A DNA stretch of 64,000 nt from Donghicola sp041224595 (GTDB lineage: Bacteria > Pseudomonadota > Alphaproteobacteria > Rhodobacterales > Rhodobacteraceae): contig NZ_JBGFGN010000135.1 of NCBI RefSeq assembly GCF_041224595.1, positions 1 through 64,000 of the forward strand, written 5' to 3'. The notes below the pieces were generated by a model, which made no database searches, was not told where the DNA came from, and saw nothing but the letters and a program-made list of their open reading frames with translations. A program made the translations under genes and the position numbers. This document shows positions 52,917 through 60,993 of the stretch, one piece after another. Each line of letters starts with the position of its first letter. The first letter of the stretch is position 1.

Positions 52917-53692
52917 TGGAGCAGATCGCCAACCCGTTCAAAAAGGCGATCATGGCCGGTCAACAACAGATCGGCCTGTGGTCTACGATCCGCGATAATG
53001 CGGCAACGGAAATGCTGGCCGGTTTGGGCTTTGACTGGCTGCTGCTTGATTGCGAGCATACGGCCAACGACCTGAACAGTGTTCTTTCGATGCTGCAGGC
53101 GATGTCGGCGTACGGGGCGCACCCGGTCGTGCGCCCCACAGAACTAAATGCGGCCGAGATCAAGCGCCTCTTGGATGTGGGCGCGCAGACCCTGCTGATC
53201 CCCTATGTCCAAACCGTCGAAGAGGCGAAGCTGGCGATTGAGGCTGTGGATTACGCCCCCCGCGGGTTCCGCGGCATGGGCGGCTCTACCCGTGCGAACA
53301 GGTTCGGGACGGTGCCGGACTATTTCACCCGCGCCCGCGAAGAGATCTGCCTGCTGGTGCAGATCGAAACGCAAAAGGGGCTCGATAATCTGGACGAGAT
53401 TGCGGCCTTGGACGGGATTGATGGGGTCTTTATTGGACCGGCGGACCTTTCGGCCTCGCTCGGCCATGCGGGGAATGTGCGCCATCCCGATGTCGAAGCC
53501 GCGATCCGCGATGGGATCCAGCGGGTGCGAGCACTTGGCAAGCCGGCGGGATTCTTGTCGGTGGACGACGCGTTGACGGCCATCGCGGTCGAGGCAGGCA
53601 GCCTGTTCACAGCCATTGACGTGGATATGGTCGCCCTGCAACGGTACCTGCGCGAGCGACTCCAGACGGCGCGAACGTCTTATGTGCGCTGA
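52916..53692 (+). CDS. HpcH/HpaI-family class II aldolase
   Basis: 258 residues: IGLWSTIRDNAATEMLAGLGFDWLLLDCEH with the general-base and metal region, VRPTELNAAEIKRLLDVGAQTLLIPYVQTVEEA, the Arg/His-containing GFRGMGGSTRANRFG, and metal-binding GIDGVFIGPADLSASLG. It should cleave 2-dehydro-3-deoxy-aldarate or 4-hydroxy-2-oxo acids to pyruvate and an aldehyde. Translationally coupled to the preceding dehydrogenase (TGATG). Confidence 0.9.
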   Translation: MEQIANPFKKAIMAGQQQIGLWSTIRDNAATEMLAGLGFDWLLLDCEHTANDLNSVLSMLQAMSAYGAHPVVRPTELNAAEIKRLLDVGAQTLLIPYVQTVEEAKLAIEAVDYAPRGFRGMGGSTRANRFGTVPDYFTRAREEICLLVQIETQKGLDNLDEIAALDGIDGVFIGPADLSASLGHAGNVRHPDVEAAIRDGIQRVRALGKPAGFLSVDDALTAIAVEAGSLFTAIDVDMVALQRYLRERLQTARTSYVR

Positions 53693-53766
53693 TCTTCACC
53701 TAGCTGTGAACTGGTACAGAGACTGAAAACAACATCTGCTGCGTTGAAGTCATGAAAGGAGTTTTC

Positions 53767-54570
53767 ATGACACATATTCACACCGCAGCCGAGGGCCACC
53801 AAGACGACCACGATCTGGGGCTTCGCCACGATTTGCCGCGTCTTATTGGTCGGCGTAGCGCACTTGGTTTTCTTCTGGGGGCAGGGGCGTTGGCCGCCAA
53901 CCCCGCAGCCGCGCTGCAATGCGTGGTCAACAGCACCGAGACCGCAGGGCCCTATCCCGCAGACGGGACAAACGGGCGCGGCGGCAGCATCAACGTGCTG
54001 ACCCAAGAGGGCATTATCCGCGAGGATTTGCGTCCCAGTTTCAACGGCATGAGCCCAACGGCAGAGGGTGTCCCCCTAGAGGTCACTCTGACCTTGGTTG
54101 ACGCAAACGACGGCTGTACACCGCTCGAGGGTCGTGCGCTTTATCTCTGGCACTGTGATGCGATCGGGAAGTACTCGCTCTATGATTACGACGACCGCAA
54201 CAATCTGCGCGGCGTGGGCATTTCCGACGCGGACGGGGTTGTCAAGTTCACGACAATCTTCCCCGGTTGTTATAATGGGCGCTGGCCGCACTTTCACTTC
54301 GAAGTGTTTGAAAGCGCAGATGAAATCGTTACGGGGCGCGACAGCCTACTCACTTCGCAGATTTCCTTGCCCGGAGAAGATTGTGCTGCGGTCTATAGCG
54401 CCGAGAGCGGCATCTACTCCAATGGCACAAGCAATCTTGGGCGTCAGGATTATGACCGCGACATGATCTTTGCGGATAACACCGAATCCCAGAAAGAGCA
54501 GCAGATGATGCAACTGAACGGCTCTCCCCAACAAGGTTACACAGGGTCTTGCATCATCGCGCTGGCGTAA
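53767..54570 (+). CDS. Secreted intradiol ring-cleavage dioxygenase-like protein
   Basis: 267 residues. A twin-arginine signal (IGRRSALGFLLGAGALAANPAAA) begins unusually late, near residue 35, after a His/Asp-rich N-terminus. The intradiol dioxygenase beta fold follows, with iron-ligand Tyr in ALYLWHCDAIGKYSLYD and His pair in WPHFHFEVF. Start supported by AAAGGAG. Families of this extracytoplasmic type are seldom characterised; the cytoplasmic relatives cleave catechols. It stands alone, and a substrate cannot be inferred from the sugar-acid neighbours. Confidence 0.85.
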   Translation: MTHIHTAAEGHQDDHDLGLRHDLPRLIGRRSALGFLLGAGALAANPAAALQCVVNSTETAGPYPADGTNGRGGSINVLTQEGIIREDLRPSFNGMSPTAEGVPLEVTLTLVDANDGCTPLEGRALYLWHCDAIGKYSLYDYDDRNNLRGVGISDADGVVKFTTIFPGCYNGRWPHFHFEVFESADEIVTGRDSLLTSQISLPGEDCAAVYSAESGIYSNGTSNLGRQDYDRDMIFADNTESQKEQQMMQLNGSPQQGYTGSCIIALA

Positions 54571-54577
54571 CGAGTGC

Positions 54578-54606
54578 GGCCCGCCAATCCTCTGGCGGGC
54601 CTTTTT
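54578..54606. terminator. Terminator between the dioxygenase-like gene and denD
   Basis: GGCCCGCCA and TGGCGGGCC pair over ATCCTC and are followed by TTTTTC, 7 bp after the dioxygenase stop. It lies between convergent genes. Confidence 0.92.
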
Positions 54607-54607
54607 C

Positions 54608-55573
54608 TTAGGCAGCGGGTTTGTCGTCTTCGAGGTAGTAGCGAATGTTATCCTCGAAGCTGTCATCCGCAGTCAGGCCCAGTTTCAGTGCCTTGGACGG
54701 CTGGATGTCGTAGCGCCAGCCTTTGACGATCGCGAGGATGTCGGGCTGCTCTTCCCAGCGGATCAGCTTTTCAGGCTCGGGCCCGCAGACGTTGCGCAGG
54801 GCCTCGACAATCTCGCCGATGGTCCAAGTCCGGCCAGGCATCATCATGCAGCGGTTCTGGCCCAAATCTTCTTCGGGAATTTCAGCGCCCTTGATCAGGT
54901 TTTCGATGCACTTGCGCGGGCTCAAATAGAAGTGCGCGAAGCTGGGATCGACAGGGCACACCGCCTCTTCGCCGTTCAATGGCTCGCGAATGATCGACGA
55001 CATAAAGCTGCTGGCAGCGCGGTTCGGCTTGCCCGGACGGACTGAAATGGTCGGCAGGCGGAATCCGCGCCCGTCCACGATGCCTTTGCGGCTGTAGTCA
55101 TTCAACAGCAGCTCGCCGATGGCCTTTTGCGCGCCATAGCTGGTCTGCGGGTTCAAAAAAGTGTCGTCGATGATGGGATCAGCGACCTCGCCGCCGTATA
55201 CGGCGATTGATGAGGTGAAGACCACGACCGGCTTGGTGCCCAACTCTCGGCAACGCTCCAGCACGTTCATGGTGCCCATCATGTTGATCTTGTAGCCCAG
55301 ATCCAGATCTTCTTCGGCTTGGCCGGAAACGATGGCAGCCAGCAGGTAGATCACGTCGGTGTCGGCATCAATCACGCTGCTGACGCTGGCCGGATCGGCG
55401 ATGTCACATGTCGCGGTCTCGACCGCAAAGGGCGCTTCTACCTGCGCGGGGTCCACAACGTCTGCCAGCACGAGGCTATCGATGCTCTGACCGCGCAGTT
55501 CACCACGCGATGCCAGCGATTTGGCCAGTTTCTGACCGACGAGGCCACCGCCCCCGATAATAAGTACTTTCAT
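54608..55573 (-). CDS. denD: D-erythronate dehydrogenase-like NAD-dependent epimerase/dehydratase family protein
   Basis: 321 residues, extended SDR: VLIIGGGGLVGQKLAKSLASRG, VIYLLAAIVSGQAEEDLDLGYKIN, catalytic Tyr-Lys in TSYGAQKAIGELLLNDYSRKGIVDGRGFRLPTISVRPGKPN. These stretches match the DenD family, which oxidises D-erythronate to 2-oxo-tetronate. OtnI, OtnK and OtnC encoded 4-7 kb away can take the product. The ATG at 55573 follows GGGAGGAG. It is the last gene of a five-gene minus-strand operon for other sugar acids. Confidence 0.82.
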   Translation of the reverse strand: MKVLIIGGGGLVGQKLAKSLASRGELRGQSIDSLVLADVVDPAQVEAPFAVETATCDIADPASVSSVIDADTDVIYLLAAIVSGQAEEDLDLGYKINMMGTMNVLERCRELGTKPVVVFTSSIAVYGGEVADPIIDDTFLNPQTSYGAQKAIGELLLNDYSRKGIVDGRGFRLPTISVRPGKPNRAASSFMSSIIREPLNGEEAVCPVDPSFAHFYLSPRKCIENLIKGAEIPEEDLGQNRCMMMPGRTWTIGEIVEALRNVCGPEPEKLIRWEEQPDILAIVKGWRYDIQPSKALKLGLTADDSFEDNIRYYLEDDKPAA

Positions 55574-55594
55574 CAAAATCTCCTCCCAGAGTAA

Positions 55595-56746
55595 TTACAA
55601 CAGCCCGCGACCCGCCAGATTGCGCATCAGCGCGGCGGTGCCAAAGGTCCATTCGGGGCATTCGGTGGACAGGCGTACTGTGTTTCGCAGCTCTCCCAGA
55701 TGGGGTTCCGAGATGCTGACCACGTCGCCAACCTTGTGGGTAAAGCCCTGACCGGGGTTGTCGCGGTCCTGAATGGGGGCAAATAGGGTGCCCAAGAACA
55801 GGAAGAACCCATCGGGATACTGGTGATGCCGCCCGCAAGTTTGCGCCGCCAGATCGGCGGGGTGGCGGCTGATTTTGGTCATGGACGAGTGGCCGTTCAG
55901 AATGAACCCATCCTCGCCCGTGACCCTGAGCGTCAACTCGGCAGTTTCGACCTGCGCCATACCGTAGCTGTCATCGAACAGACGGACAAATGGGCCGATT
56001 GCGCAGCTGGCATTGTTGTCTTTGGCTTTTCCCAGCAGCAGGGCGCTGCGCCCTTCGACGTCGCGTAGATTGACGTCATTGCCTAGGGTCGCGCCTTTGA
56101 TCTCGCCGCGGCTGTTTACGGCGATGACGATCTCTGGCTCGGGGTTGTTCCAATTGCTGACGGGGTGCAGTCCGACGGAGGCTCCGAACCCCACAGAGCT
56201 CATGGGTTGCGCCTTGGAAAAAACCTCGGCGTCGGGGCCAATGCCGACTTCCAGATACTGGGACCAGAGTCCTTCGGCGATCAGGACCTTCTTGACCTCC
56301 ATCGCCTGATTACTTCCGGGAGTGATGCCGGACAGGCTGTCGCCGATCTTGTCCTTGACCTTGGCGCGGATTTCTTCGGCGCGGTCGGCGTCACCGGCGG
56401 CTTGTTCCTCGATCACGCGCTCGACCATGGACTCGGCAAAGGTCACGCCGCAAGCTTTGACCGCCTGCAGATCGCATGGGGCAAGGAAGTGCATCACGTC
56501 ATCGCCAACCGCTTCGCCGCTCAGGTGCGCCAGATCGGTCAGGGACCCAAGGCTTTCGCCCGTGGCCTCGCGAGCATAGGCAGCGGGGTCGTCCAGTTCC
56601 AAGAGGTCGCGCATGGTCGGCACGGATTTAGAGGTGATGTCGATCACTTCGTCCCCGCGCAAAGTGATAAGACACGGGCCAATCTCGGGGCGCCAGACGC
56701 GGCCCACAAGTGTGGCGGTCGGATCGGTATTCTCGAACGGCAGCAT
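55595..56746 (-). CDS. FAH-family protein, 2-keto-3-deoxy-pentonate dehydratase candidate (XylX-like)
   Basis: 383 residues; longer than usual fumarylacetoacetate hydrolase-fold proteins and like the XylX group that dehydrates 2-keto-3-deoxy-xylonate/arabonate to 2-oxoglutarate semialdehyde. Typical segments: AQPMSSVGFGASVGLHPVSNWNNPEPEIVIAVNSRG, GATLGNDVNLRDVEGRSALLLGKAKDNNASCAIGPF and PDGFFLFLGTLFAPIQDRD. Start at 56746 follows AAAGGAG. The pathway is inferred from the family and neighbours. Confidence 0.82.
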   Translation of the reverse strand: MLPFENTDPTATLVGRVWRPEIGPCLITLRGDEVIDITSKSVPTMRDLLELDDPAAYAREATGESLGSLTDLAHLSGEAVGDDVMHFLAPCDLQAVKACGVTFAESMVERVIEEQAAGDADRAEEIRAKVKDKIGDSLSGITPGSNQAMEVKKVLIAEGLWSQYLEVGIGPDAEVFSKAQPMSSVGFGASVGLHPVSNWNNPEPEIVIAVNSRGEIKGATLGNDVNLRDVEGRSALLLGKAKDNNASCAIGPFVRLFDDSYGMAQVETAELTLRVTGEDGFILNGHSSMTKISRHPADLAAQTCGRHHQYPDGFFLFLGTLFAPIQDRDNPGQGFTHKVGDVVSISEPHLGELRNTVRLSTECPEWTFGTAALMRNLAGRGLL

Positions 56747-56756
56747 GGGGGCTCCT

Positions 56757-58130
56757 TTATTCAACATGGGGCAGCATTTTGCCCGGATTGAGGATGTTTT
56801 TCGGATCGAGCGCCGCCTTGATCGACCGCATCAGCGCAACGCCTGCGCCGTGCTCGGCATTCATGTATTTCATTTTGCCCAGACCAATGCCGTGCTCACC
56901 GCTGACGGTGCCTCCCAGACGCATGGCTGTCTTGGCCAATGCATCGGTGAACTCTTCGGCAGCCTTCATCTGGTCGTGGTCGGTGGGGTCGATCGCGAGG
57001 CCGGAATGGAAATTTCCGTCCCCTACATGCCCCACGATGGTCGAGGTCAGCCCCAGTCGTTTCGCATCATTCTGGGCCTGCACGACCGCTTCGGCTAGTT
57101 TGCTGATCGGGACGCAGACGTCAGTGGGCATCAGGTGGCCGGTTTTGCCCAAAGAGGCCGAGGCGTAGTGCGACTTGTGACGCATGGCCCAAAGGGCATT
57201 TCGGTCCTCGGTTTTGGTCGCGGTCTGATAGGCCTCGACCCCAAAATCCTCGGCGATGGCACCGAACATCTCGGCTTGCTCGGCCACGCCAGTTTCGGAC
57301 CCGTGGAATTCAAGGAACAGATGCGGGACTTCGGGCAGGCCCGCGTCCGCATAGTTATTGAACCCGCGCACCATCATTTCGTCCACCAGCTCGATCCGCG
57401 CCATGGGAATGCCGGTCTGGATGGTTAGGATTACGCAGTTGACCGCATCCTCGATGGTGGGAAAGCGACAGGTGGCGGCGCTGATTGCCTCGGGAATGCC
57501 CTGAAGTTTGACGGTTAGTTCGGTGATGATCCCCAGCGTCCCTTCGGAGCCAACCAGCAGGTGGGTCAGGTCATAACCGGTGCTGGACTTGCGCGCCTGA
57601 GTGCCGGTGCGGACGATGGTGCCGTCGGCCATCACAGCCTCGAGCGCCAGAATGTTTTCGCGCATGGTGCCGTAGCGAACGGCAGTGGTGCCGCTGGCGC
57701 GGGTGGCCGTCATGCCGCCGATGCTGGCATTCGCGCCGGGGTCCACGGGAAAAAACAGTCCGGTGGCGCGCAGCTCCTCGTTCAGGGCGAAGCGTGTGAT
57801 GCCAGGTTGGACGACGCAATTCAGATCCTCGGCATTCACTTCCAGAACGCGGTTCATCCGGTTCATATCAAGGCTGATGCCGCCGCGGGTCGCCAGATGC
57901 TGGCCTTCCAAAGAACTCGCCGCACCATAGGCCACCACGGGGCAGTCGTGGGCGTGACAGATTTTCAGGATGTCCGAGACCTCTTGCGTGGTCTCGGGAT
58001 AGGCAACGGCGTCGGGCGGGGTCAGGGGGTACCACGTCTCGTTCTGGCCGTGCAGATCGCGGTCGGCTTGGGTCGTGACCAGACGGTCCCCAAGTAGCGT
58101 TTGTAGTTCGGTAATCGCAGCAGAGTGCAT
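56757..58130 (-). CDS. FAD-linked oxidase, GlcD/D-lactate dehydrogenase family
   Basis: 457 residues: FAD-binding PCMH domain (PVVAYGAASSLEGQHLATRGGISLDMNRMN, PVDPGANASIGGMTATRASGTTAVRYGTMREN, TGYDLTHLLVGSEGTLGIITELTVKL) and C-terminal FAD-oxidase C domain (VGHVGDGNFH, GGTVSGEHGIGLGKMKY). It oxidises a D-2-hydroxy acid such as glycolate or D-lactate. Coupled to the upstream DapA-like gene by overlapping TGATG. Together with the aldolase-type genes nearby it could process a product of sugar-acid cleavage. Confidence 0.88.
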   Translation of the reverse strand: MHSAAITELQTLLGDRLVTTQADRDLHGQNETWYPLTPPDAVAYPETTQEVSDILKICHAHDCPVVAYGAASSLEGQHLATRGGISLDMNRMNRVLEVNAEDLNCVVQPGITRFALNEELRATGLFFPVDPGANASIGGMTATRASGTTAVRYGTMRENILALEAVMADGTIVRTGTQARKSSTGYDLTHLLVGSEGTLGIITELTVKLQGIPEAISAATCRFPTIEDAVNCVILTIQTGIPMARIELVDEMMVRGFNNYADAGLPEVPHLFLEFHGSETGVAEQAEMFGAIAEDFGVEAYQTATKTEDRNALWAMRHKSHYASASLGKTGHLMPTDVCVPISKLAEAVVQAQNDAKRLGLTSTIVGHVGDGNFHSGLAIDPTDHDQMKAAEEFTDALAKTAMRLGGTVSGEHGIGLGKMKYMNAEHGAGVALMRSIKAALDPKNILNPGKMLPHVE

Positions 58131-59044
58131 CACTTGCCCCACTTCAGGACCAGCGGATCAAGCGGCGTCAGCAGTTCCATCAGCATCGCGCGGGTGGCGG
58201 GATGCAGAGGCGCAATGGGGTGGCGGCAGAACTCTGACTTGATCACGCCGCCCTCGACCATCGCGGCCTTGGCCGAGCGGAAGCCGCACTGGCGGTTCTC
58301 GTGGTTCACGGCGGGCAGGACACGCGCATAGCCATCGATCGCCGCCTGACGGTTGCCAGCAAGGAAGTCGCGAACAATCGGGCCAATCAGATCCGGGATC
58401 ATCGCGCTGGTCATGGTGCCGGTGCAACCTGCATCCAGATCGGCCAACAAAGTGATCGCTTCTTCGCCGTCGAAGGGGCCTTCGATGGCATCGCCGCCTT
58501 GCTCGATCAGGGCGCGCAGTTTCATCGCGGCCTGCGGGCATTCGATCTTGAACAGCTTCAGCATCTCGATCTCTTGGGCCATTTTGACCAAAAGCGGGAC
58601 GGGCAGATCGACGCCGGACAGGGGCGCGTCTTGGAGCATGATCGGAATCCCAACCTCGCCCACGGCGCGAAACTGTTCGAAGGTCTGTTCGGCGGTGCCC
58701 TTGAGCAGGGCGCCATGGTAGGGGGGCATCATCATCACGATGGACGCGCCAAGGTCTTTGGCGAACTGCGCACGCTCGACCACAATCGGGGTCGCATAGT
58801 GGCTGATGGTCACGATCACCGGCACGCGGCCCGCGACGTGCTCTAGGCAGAGGCGGGTCAGGGTTTCACGCTCGGCGTCGGAAATCAGGAACTGCTCCGA
58901 GAAGTTGGCAAGGATGCAGATGCCGTCCACGCCTTGATCAATCATGCAGTCCAGAACGCGCTTCATGCCCTCCAGATCGAGGGTGCCATCGGGGTTAAAG
59001 GGCGTGGGAGCAACGGGCCAAATGCCGGTGTAAGGTTTGGTCAT
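58130..59044 (-). CDS. DapA-family lyase/dehydratase (L-2-keto-3-deoxyarabonate dehydratase-like candidate)
   Basis: 304 residues, class I aldolase TIM barrel. The Schiff-base lysine is K166 in LFKIECP. The YNxP segment of dihydrodipicolinate synthase is replaced by LQDAPLSGV, so lysine biosynthesis is unlikely. The region resembles sugar-acid members such as L-2-keto-3-deoxyarabonate dehydratase. Substrate is inferred from the operon. The gene begins 9 bp after the ADH stop. Confidence 0.8.
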   Translation of the reverse strand: MTKPYTGIWPVAPTPFNPDGTLDLEGMKRVLDCMIDQGVDGICILANFSEQFLISDAERETLTRLCLEHVAGRVPVIVTISHYATPIVVERAQFAKDLGASIVMMMPPYHGALLKGTAEQTFEQFRAVGEVGIPIMLQDAPLSGVDLPVPLLVKMAQEIEMLKLFKIECPQAAMKLRALIEQGGDAIEGPFDGEEAITLLADLDAGCTGTMTSAMIPDLIGPIVRDFLAGNRQAAIDGYARVLPAVNHENRQCGFRSAKAAMVEGGVIKSEFCRHPIAPLHPATRAMLMELLTPLDPLVLKWGK

Positions 59045-59053
59045 AAATCCTCC

Positions 59054-60088
59054 TTAGGTGCCAAAGGACAACTGCACTTTGATCGCTTGGGTGCGGTCAT
59101 TGGCGGTCTCGAAGGCGGTCTGGAATTCAGTCAATGGAAAGGTGTGGGTCAGCAGGGGTTTCACGTCGATGAGCCCTGCGGACATGAGCTGGACAGCCAC
59201 AGCGAACTCTTCGTGGAAGCGGAAGGACCCGCGCAATTCCAACTCTTTGGCGGTGATCTGCATCATGGGCAGGGGCATGTCGCCGGACAGTCCCAGCTGT
59301 ACGATCACGCCGTGGGGGCGCAGGGCGGGGATCGCGCCGGCCAAAGCAGGGGCCGCGCCCGAGCATTCGAACAACACGTCCAAGGTGCCCTTGCCTGCGG
59401 CGTAATCGGCCAGAGCGTCGGGGTTGGTCATGGTGTTCAGGGTGACATCCGCGCCGACCTTGGCCGCCATCGCCAGAGATGTGTCCGTGATGTCCACCGC
59501 GATGATTTGCGCGGCCCCAGCACGGCGGGCGGCTAGGATCACGAGCAGGCCAATCGGGCCGCATCCGGTCACCAGAACCTTTGCCCCCATCAGGTTGCCT
59601 GCGCGGCGGACAGCGTGCAAAGCGACCGAAAGGGGCTCGGCCATCGCAGCCTCGGCCGGTGTTAGATCGTTGGCCACATGACACTGGCTGGCCATGACCG
59701 TAATCTCTTCGCGAAAGGCGCCCTGGATGTGTGGATAGGGCATGGCCGAGCCGTAGAACCGCATGTTCAGGCACTCGTTCGGCAGACCGCGGTGGCATTC
59801 CACACAGCCGCCGCACGGGCGGGACGGGGACACCGCCACCAGATCGCCAACCGTCAGGTCTGTGACGTCAGCGCCTACTTCGGCCACCCGTCCGGCAACC
59901 TCGTGGCCCAGAACCATCGGTTCCTTCAGGCGCACGGAGCCAAAGCCGCCGTGGTTGAAATAATGCAAGTCCGAGCCGCAAATCCCGCCACGCTCCATCC
60001 GGATGCGGACATCCGTGGGGCCAAGTGGATCTGCAACACAATCGGACAGGCGCAGGTCCTCTGCGCCATGGGCAAATAACGCTTTCAC
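59054..60088 (-). CDS. Zinc-containing alcohol dehydrogenase, L-idonate 5-dehydrogenase-like
   Basis: 344 residues from a GTG start with GGGGAGGAG 7 nt upstream; the in-frame stretch up to 60181 is non-homologous and covers the operator. Catalytic zinc motif GGICGSDLHYFNHGGFG and GHEVAGRV; structural cysteines CGGCVECHRGLPNEC; NAD motif VTGCGPIGLLVILAARRAG. The HYFNHGGFG loop is typical of L-idonate 5-dehydrogenase. First gene of the minus operon, divergent from the gluconate-dehydrogenase-like gene. Confidence 0.88.
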   Translation of the reverse strand: MKALFAHGAEDLRLSDCVADPLGPTDVRIRMERGGICGSDLHYFNHGGFGSVRLKEPMVLGHEVAGRVAEVGADVTDLTVGDLVAVSPSRPCGGCVECHRGLPNECLNMRFYGSAMPYPHIQGAFREEITVMASQCHVANDLTPAEAAMAEPLSVALHAVRRAGNLMGAKVLVTGCGPIGLLVILAARRAGAAQIIAVDITDTSLAMAAKVGADVTLNTMTNPDALADYAAGKGTLDVLFECSGAAPALAGAIPALRPHGVIVQLGLSGDMPLPMMQITAKELELRGSFRFHEEFAVAVQLMSAGLIDVKPLLTHTFPLTEFQTAFETANDRTQAIKVQLSFGT

Positions 60089-60131
60089 GGTTGGTCTCCT
60101 CCCCGAACCGTCGGCGGTTGCATCACCGCCA

Positions 60132-60147
60132 AAATGGTATACCATTT
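60132..60147. promoter_or_regulatory. GntR/FadR-type operator in the divergent promoter
   Basis: AAATGGTATACCATTT is a perfect 16-bp palindrome between the divergent genes at 60088 and 60208. Its core TGGTATACCA equals that at 50696-50709. It should control both directions. Confidence 0.72.
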
Positions 60148-60207
60148 CAAAAAATGCGGGATCGGGCGGAAAGTCAACCACCCATTTTCCGCAGTAAGGG
60201 AGGATTT

Positions 60208-60966
60208 ATGGAACTGTTCAATCTGAGCGGAAAGACGGCGCTGATCACCGGCTCGTCTATGGGGATCGGCTATGCCTTGGCGCTGGGTCTGGCGCAGGCT
60301 GGGGCACGGATTGTGCTGAATGCGCGCAACCCCGAGCGTTTGGAAGAGGCCGCCAAAGCCTTGCGTGCCACGGGGGCGCAGGTGGACACGCTGGTGTTCG
60401 ATGTGACCGATGCCAAAGCGGTCGCTGATGCCGTGGATGCCTATGAAATGGGGCGCGGAATCGACATTCTGGTGAACAACGCAGGGATGCAGCACCGCAC
60501 GCCGCTAGAGGATTTTCCGGTCGATGCCTTTGACCGCCTGATGCGCACCAATGTGAATTCGGCGTTCTACGTGGGGCAGGCCGTCGCCCGCCACATGATC
60601 AAGCGGGGTGCGGGCAAGATCGTGAACATCGCCTCGGTGCAGTCGATGCTCGCCCGTCCGGGAATCGCGCCCTACACGGCGTCCAAAGGTGCAATCACGA
60701 ACTTGACCAAAGGCATGGCGACGGACTGGGCCAAACATGGTCTAAACTGCAATGCGATCGCGCCGGGCTATTTTGATACGCCCTTGAACGCCGCCTTGGT
60801 GGCGGACCCTGAATTTAGTGCTTGGCTTGAAAAACGCACCCCAGCGGGCCGCTGGGGCAAGGTCGAGGAGTTGGTTGGCGCCTGCATCTTCCTGTCCTCG
60901 GACGGGGCATCCTTTGTGAACGGGCACACGTTGTTCGTGGACGGCGGAATCACTGCCAGCCTGTAA
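60208..60966 (+). CDS. SDR-family gluconate 5-dehydrogenase-like oxidoreductase
   Basis: 252 residues: ALITGSSMGIGYALALGLAQAGARIVLNARNPERL, NNAGMQHRTPLEDFPVDAFDRLMRTNVNSAFYV, Ser-Tyr-Lys in NIASVQSMLARPGIAPYTASKG, and ATDWAKHGLNCNAIAPGYFDT. This matches Ga5DH/IdnO. With the idonate dehydrogenase-like gene it would interconvert idonate, 5-keto-gluconate and gluconate, or related acids. The ATG follows AAGGGAGGA. Confidence 0.88.
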   Translation: MELFNLSGKTALITGSSMGIGYALALGLAQAGARIVLNARNPERLEEAAKALRATGAQVDTLVFDVTDAKAVADAVDAYEMGRGIDILVNNAGMQHRTPLEDFPVDAFDRLMRTNVNSAFYVGQAVARHMIKRGAGKIVNIASVQSMLARPGIAPYTASKGAITNLTKGMATDWAKHGLNCNAIAPGYFDTPLNAALVADPEFSAWLEKRTPAGRWGKVEELVGACIFLSSDGASFVNGHTLFVDGGITASL

Positions 60967-60993
60967 AACTGTCTTTACTGGGGAGGAAAAGAC

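Noticed and set aside
58130..59044. Dihydrodipicolinate synthase (dapA) for lysine synthesis
   Set aside because: The YNxP tyrosine motif is replaced by LQDAPLSGV and the gene lies in a sugar-acid operon.
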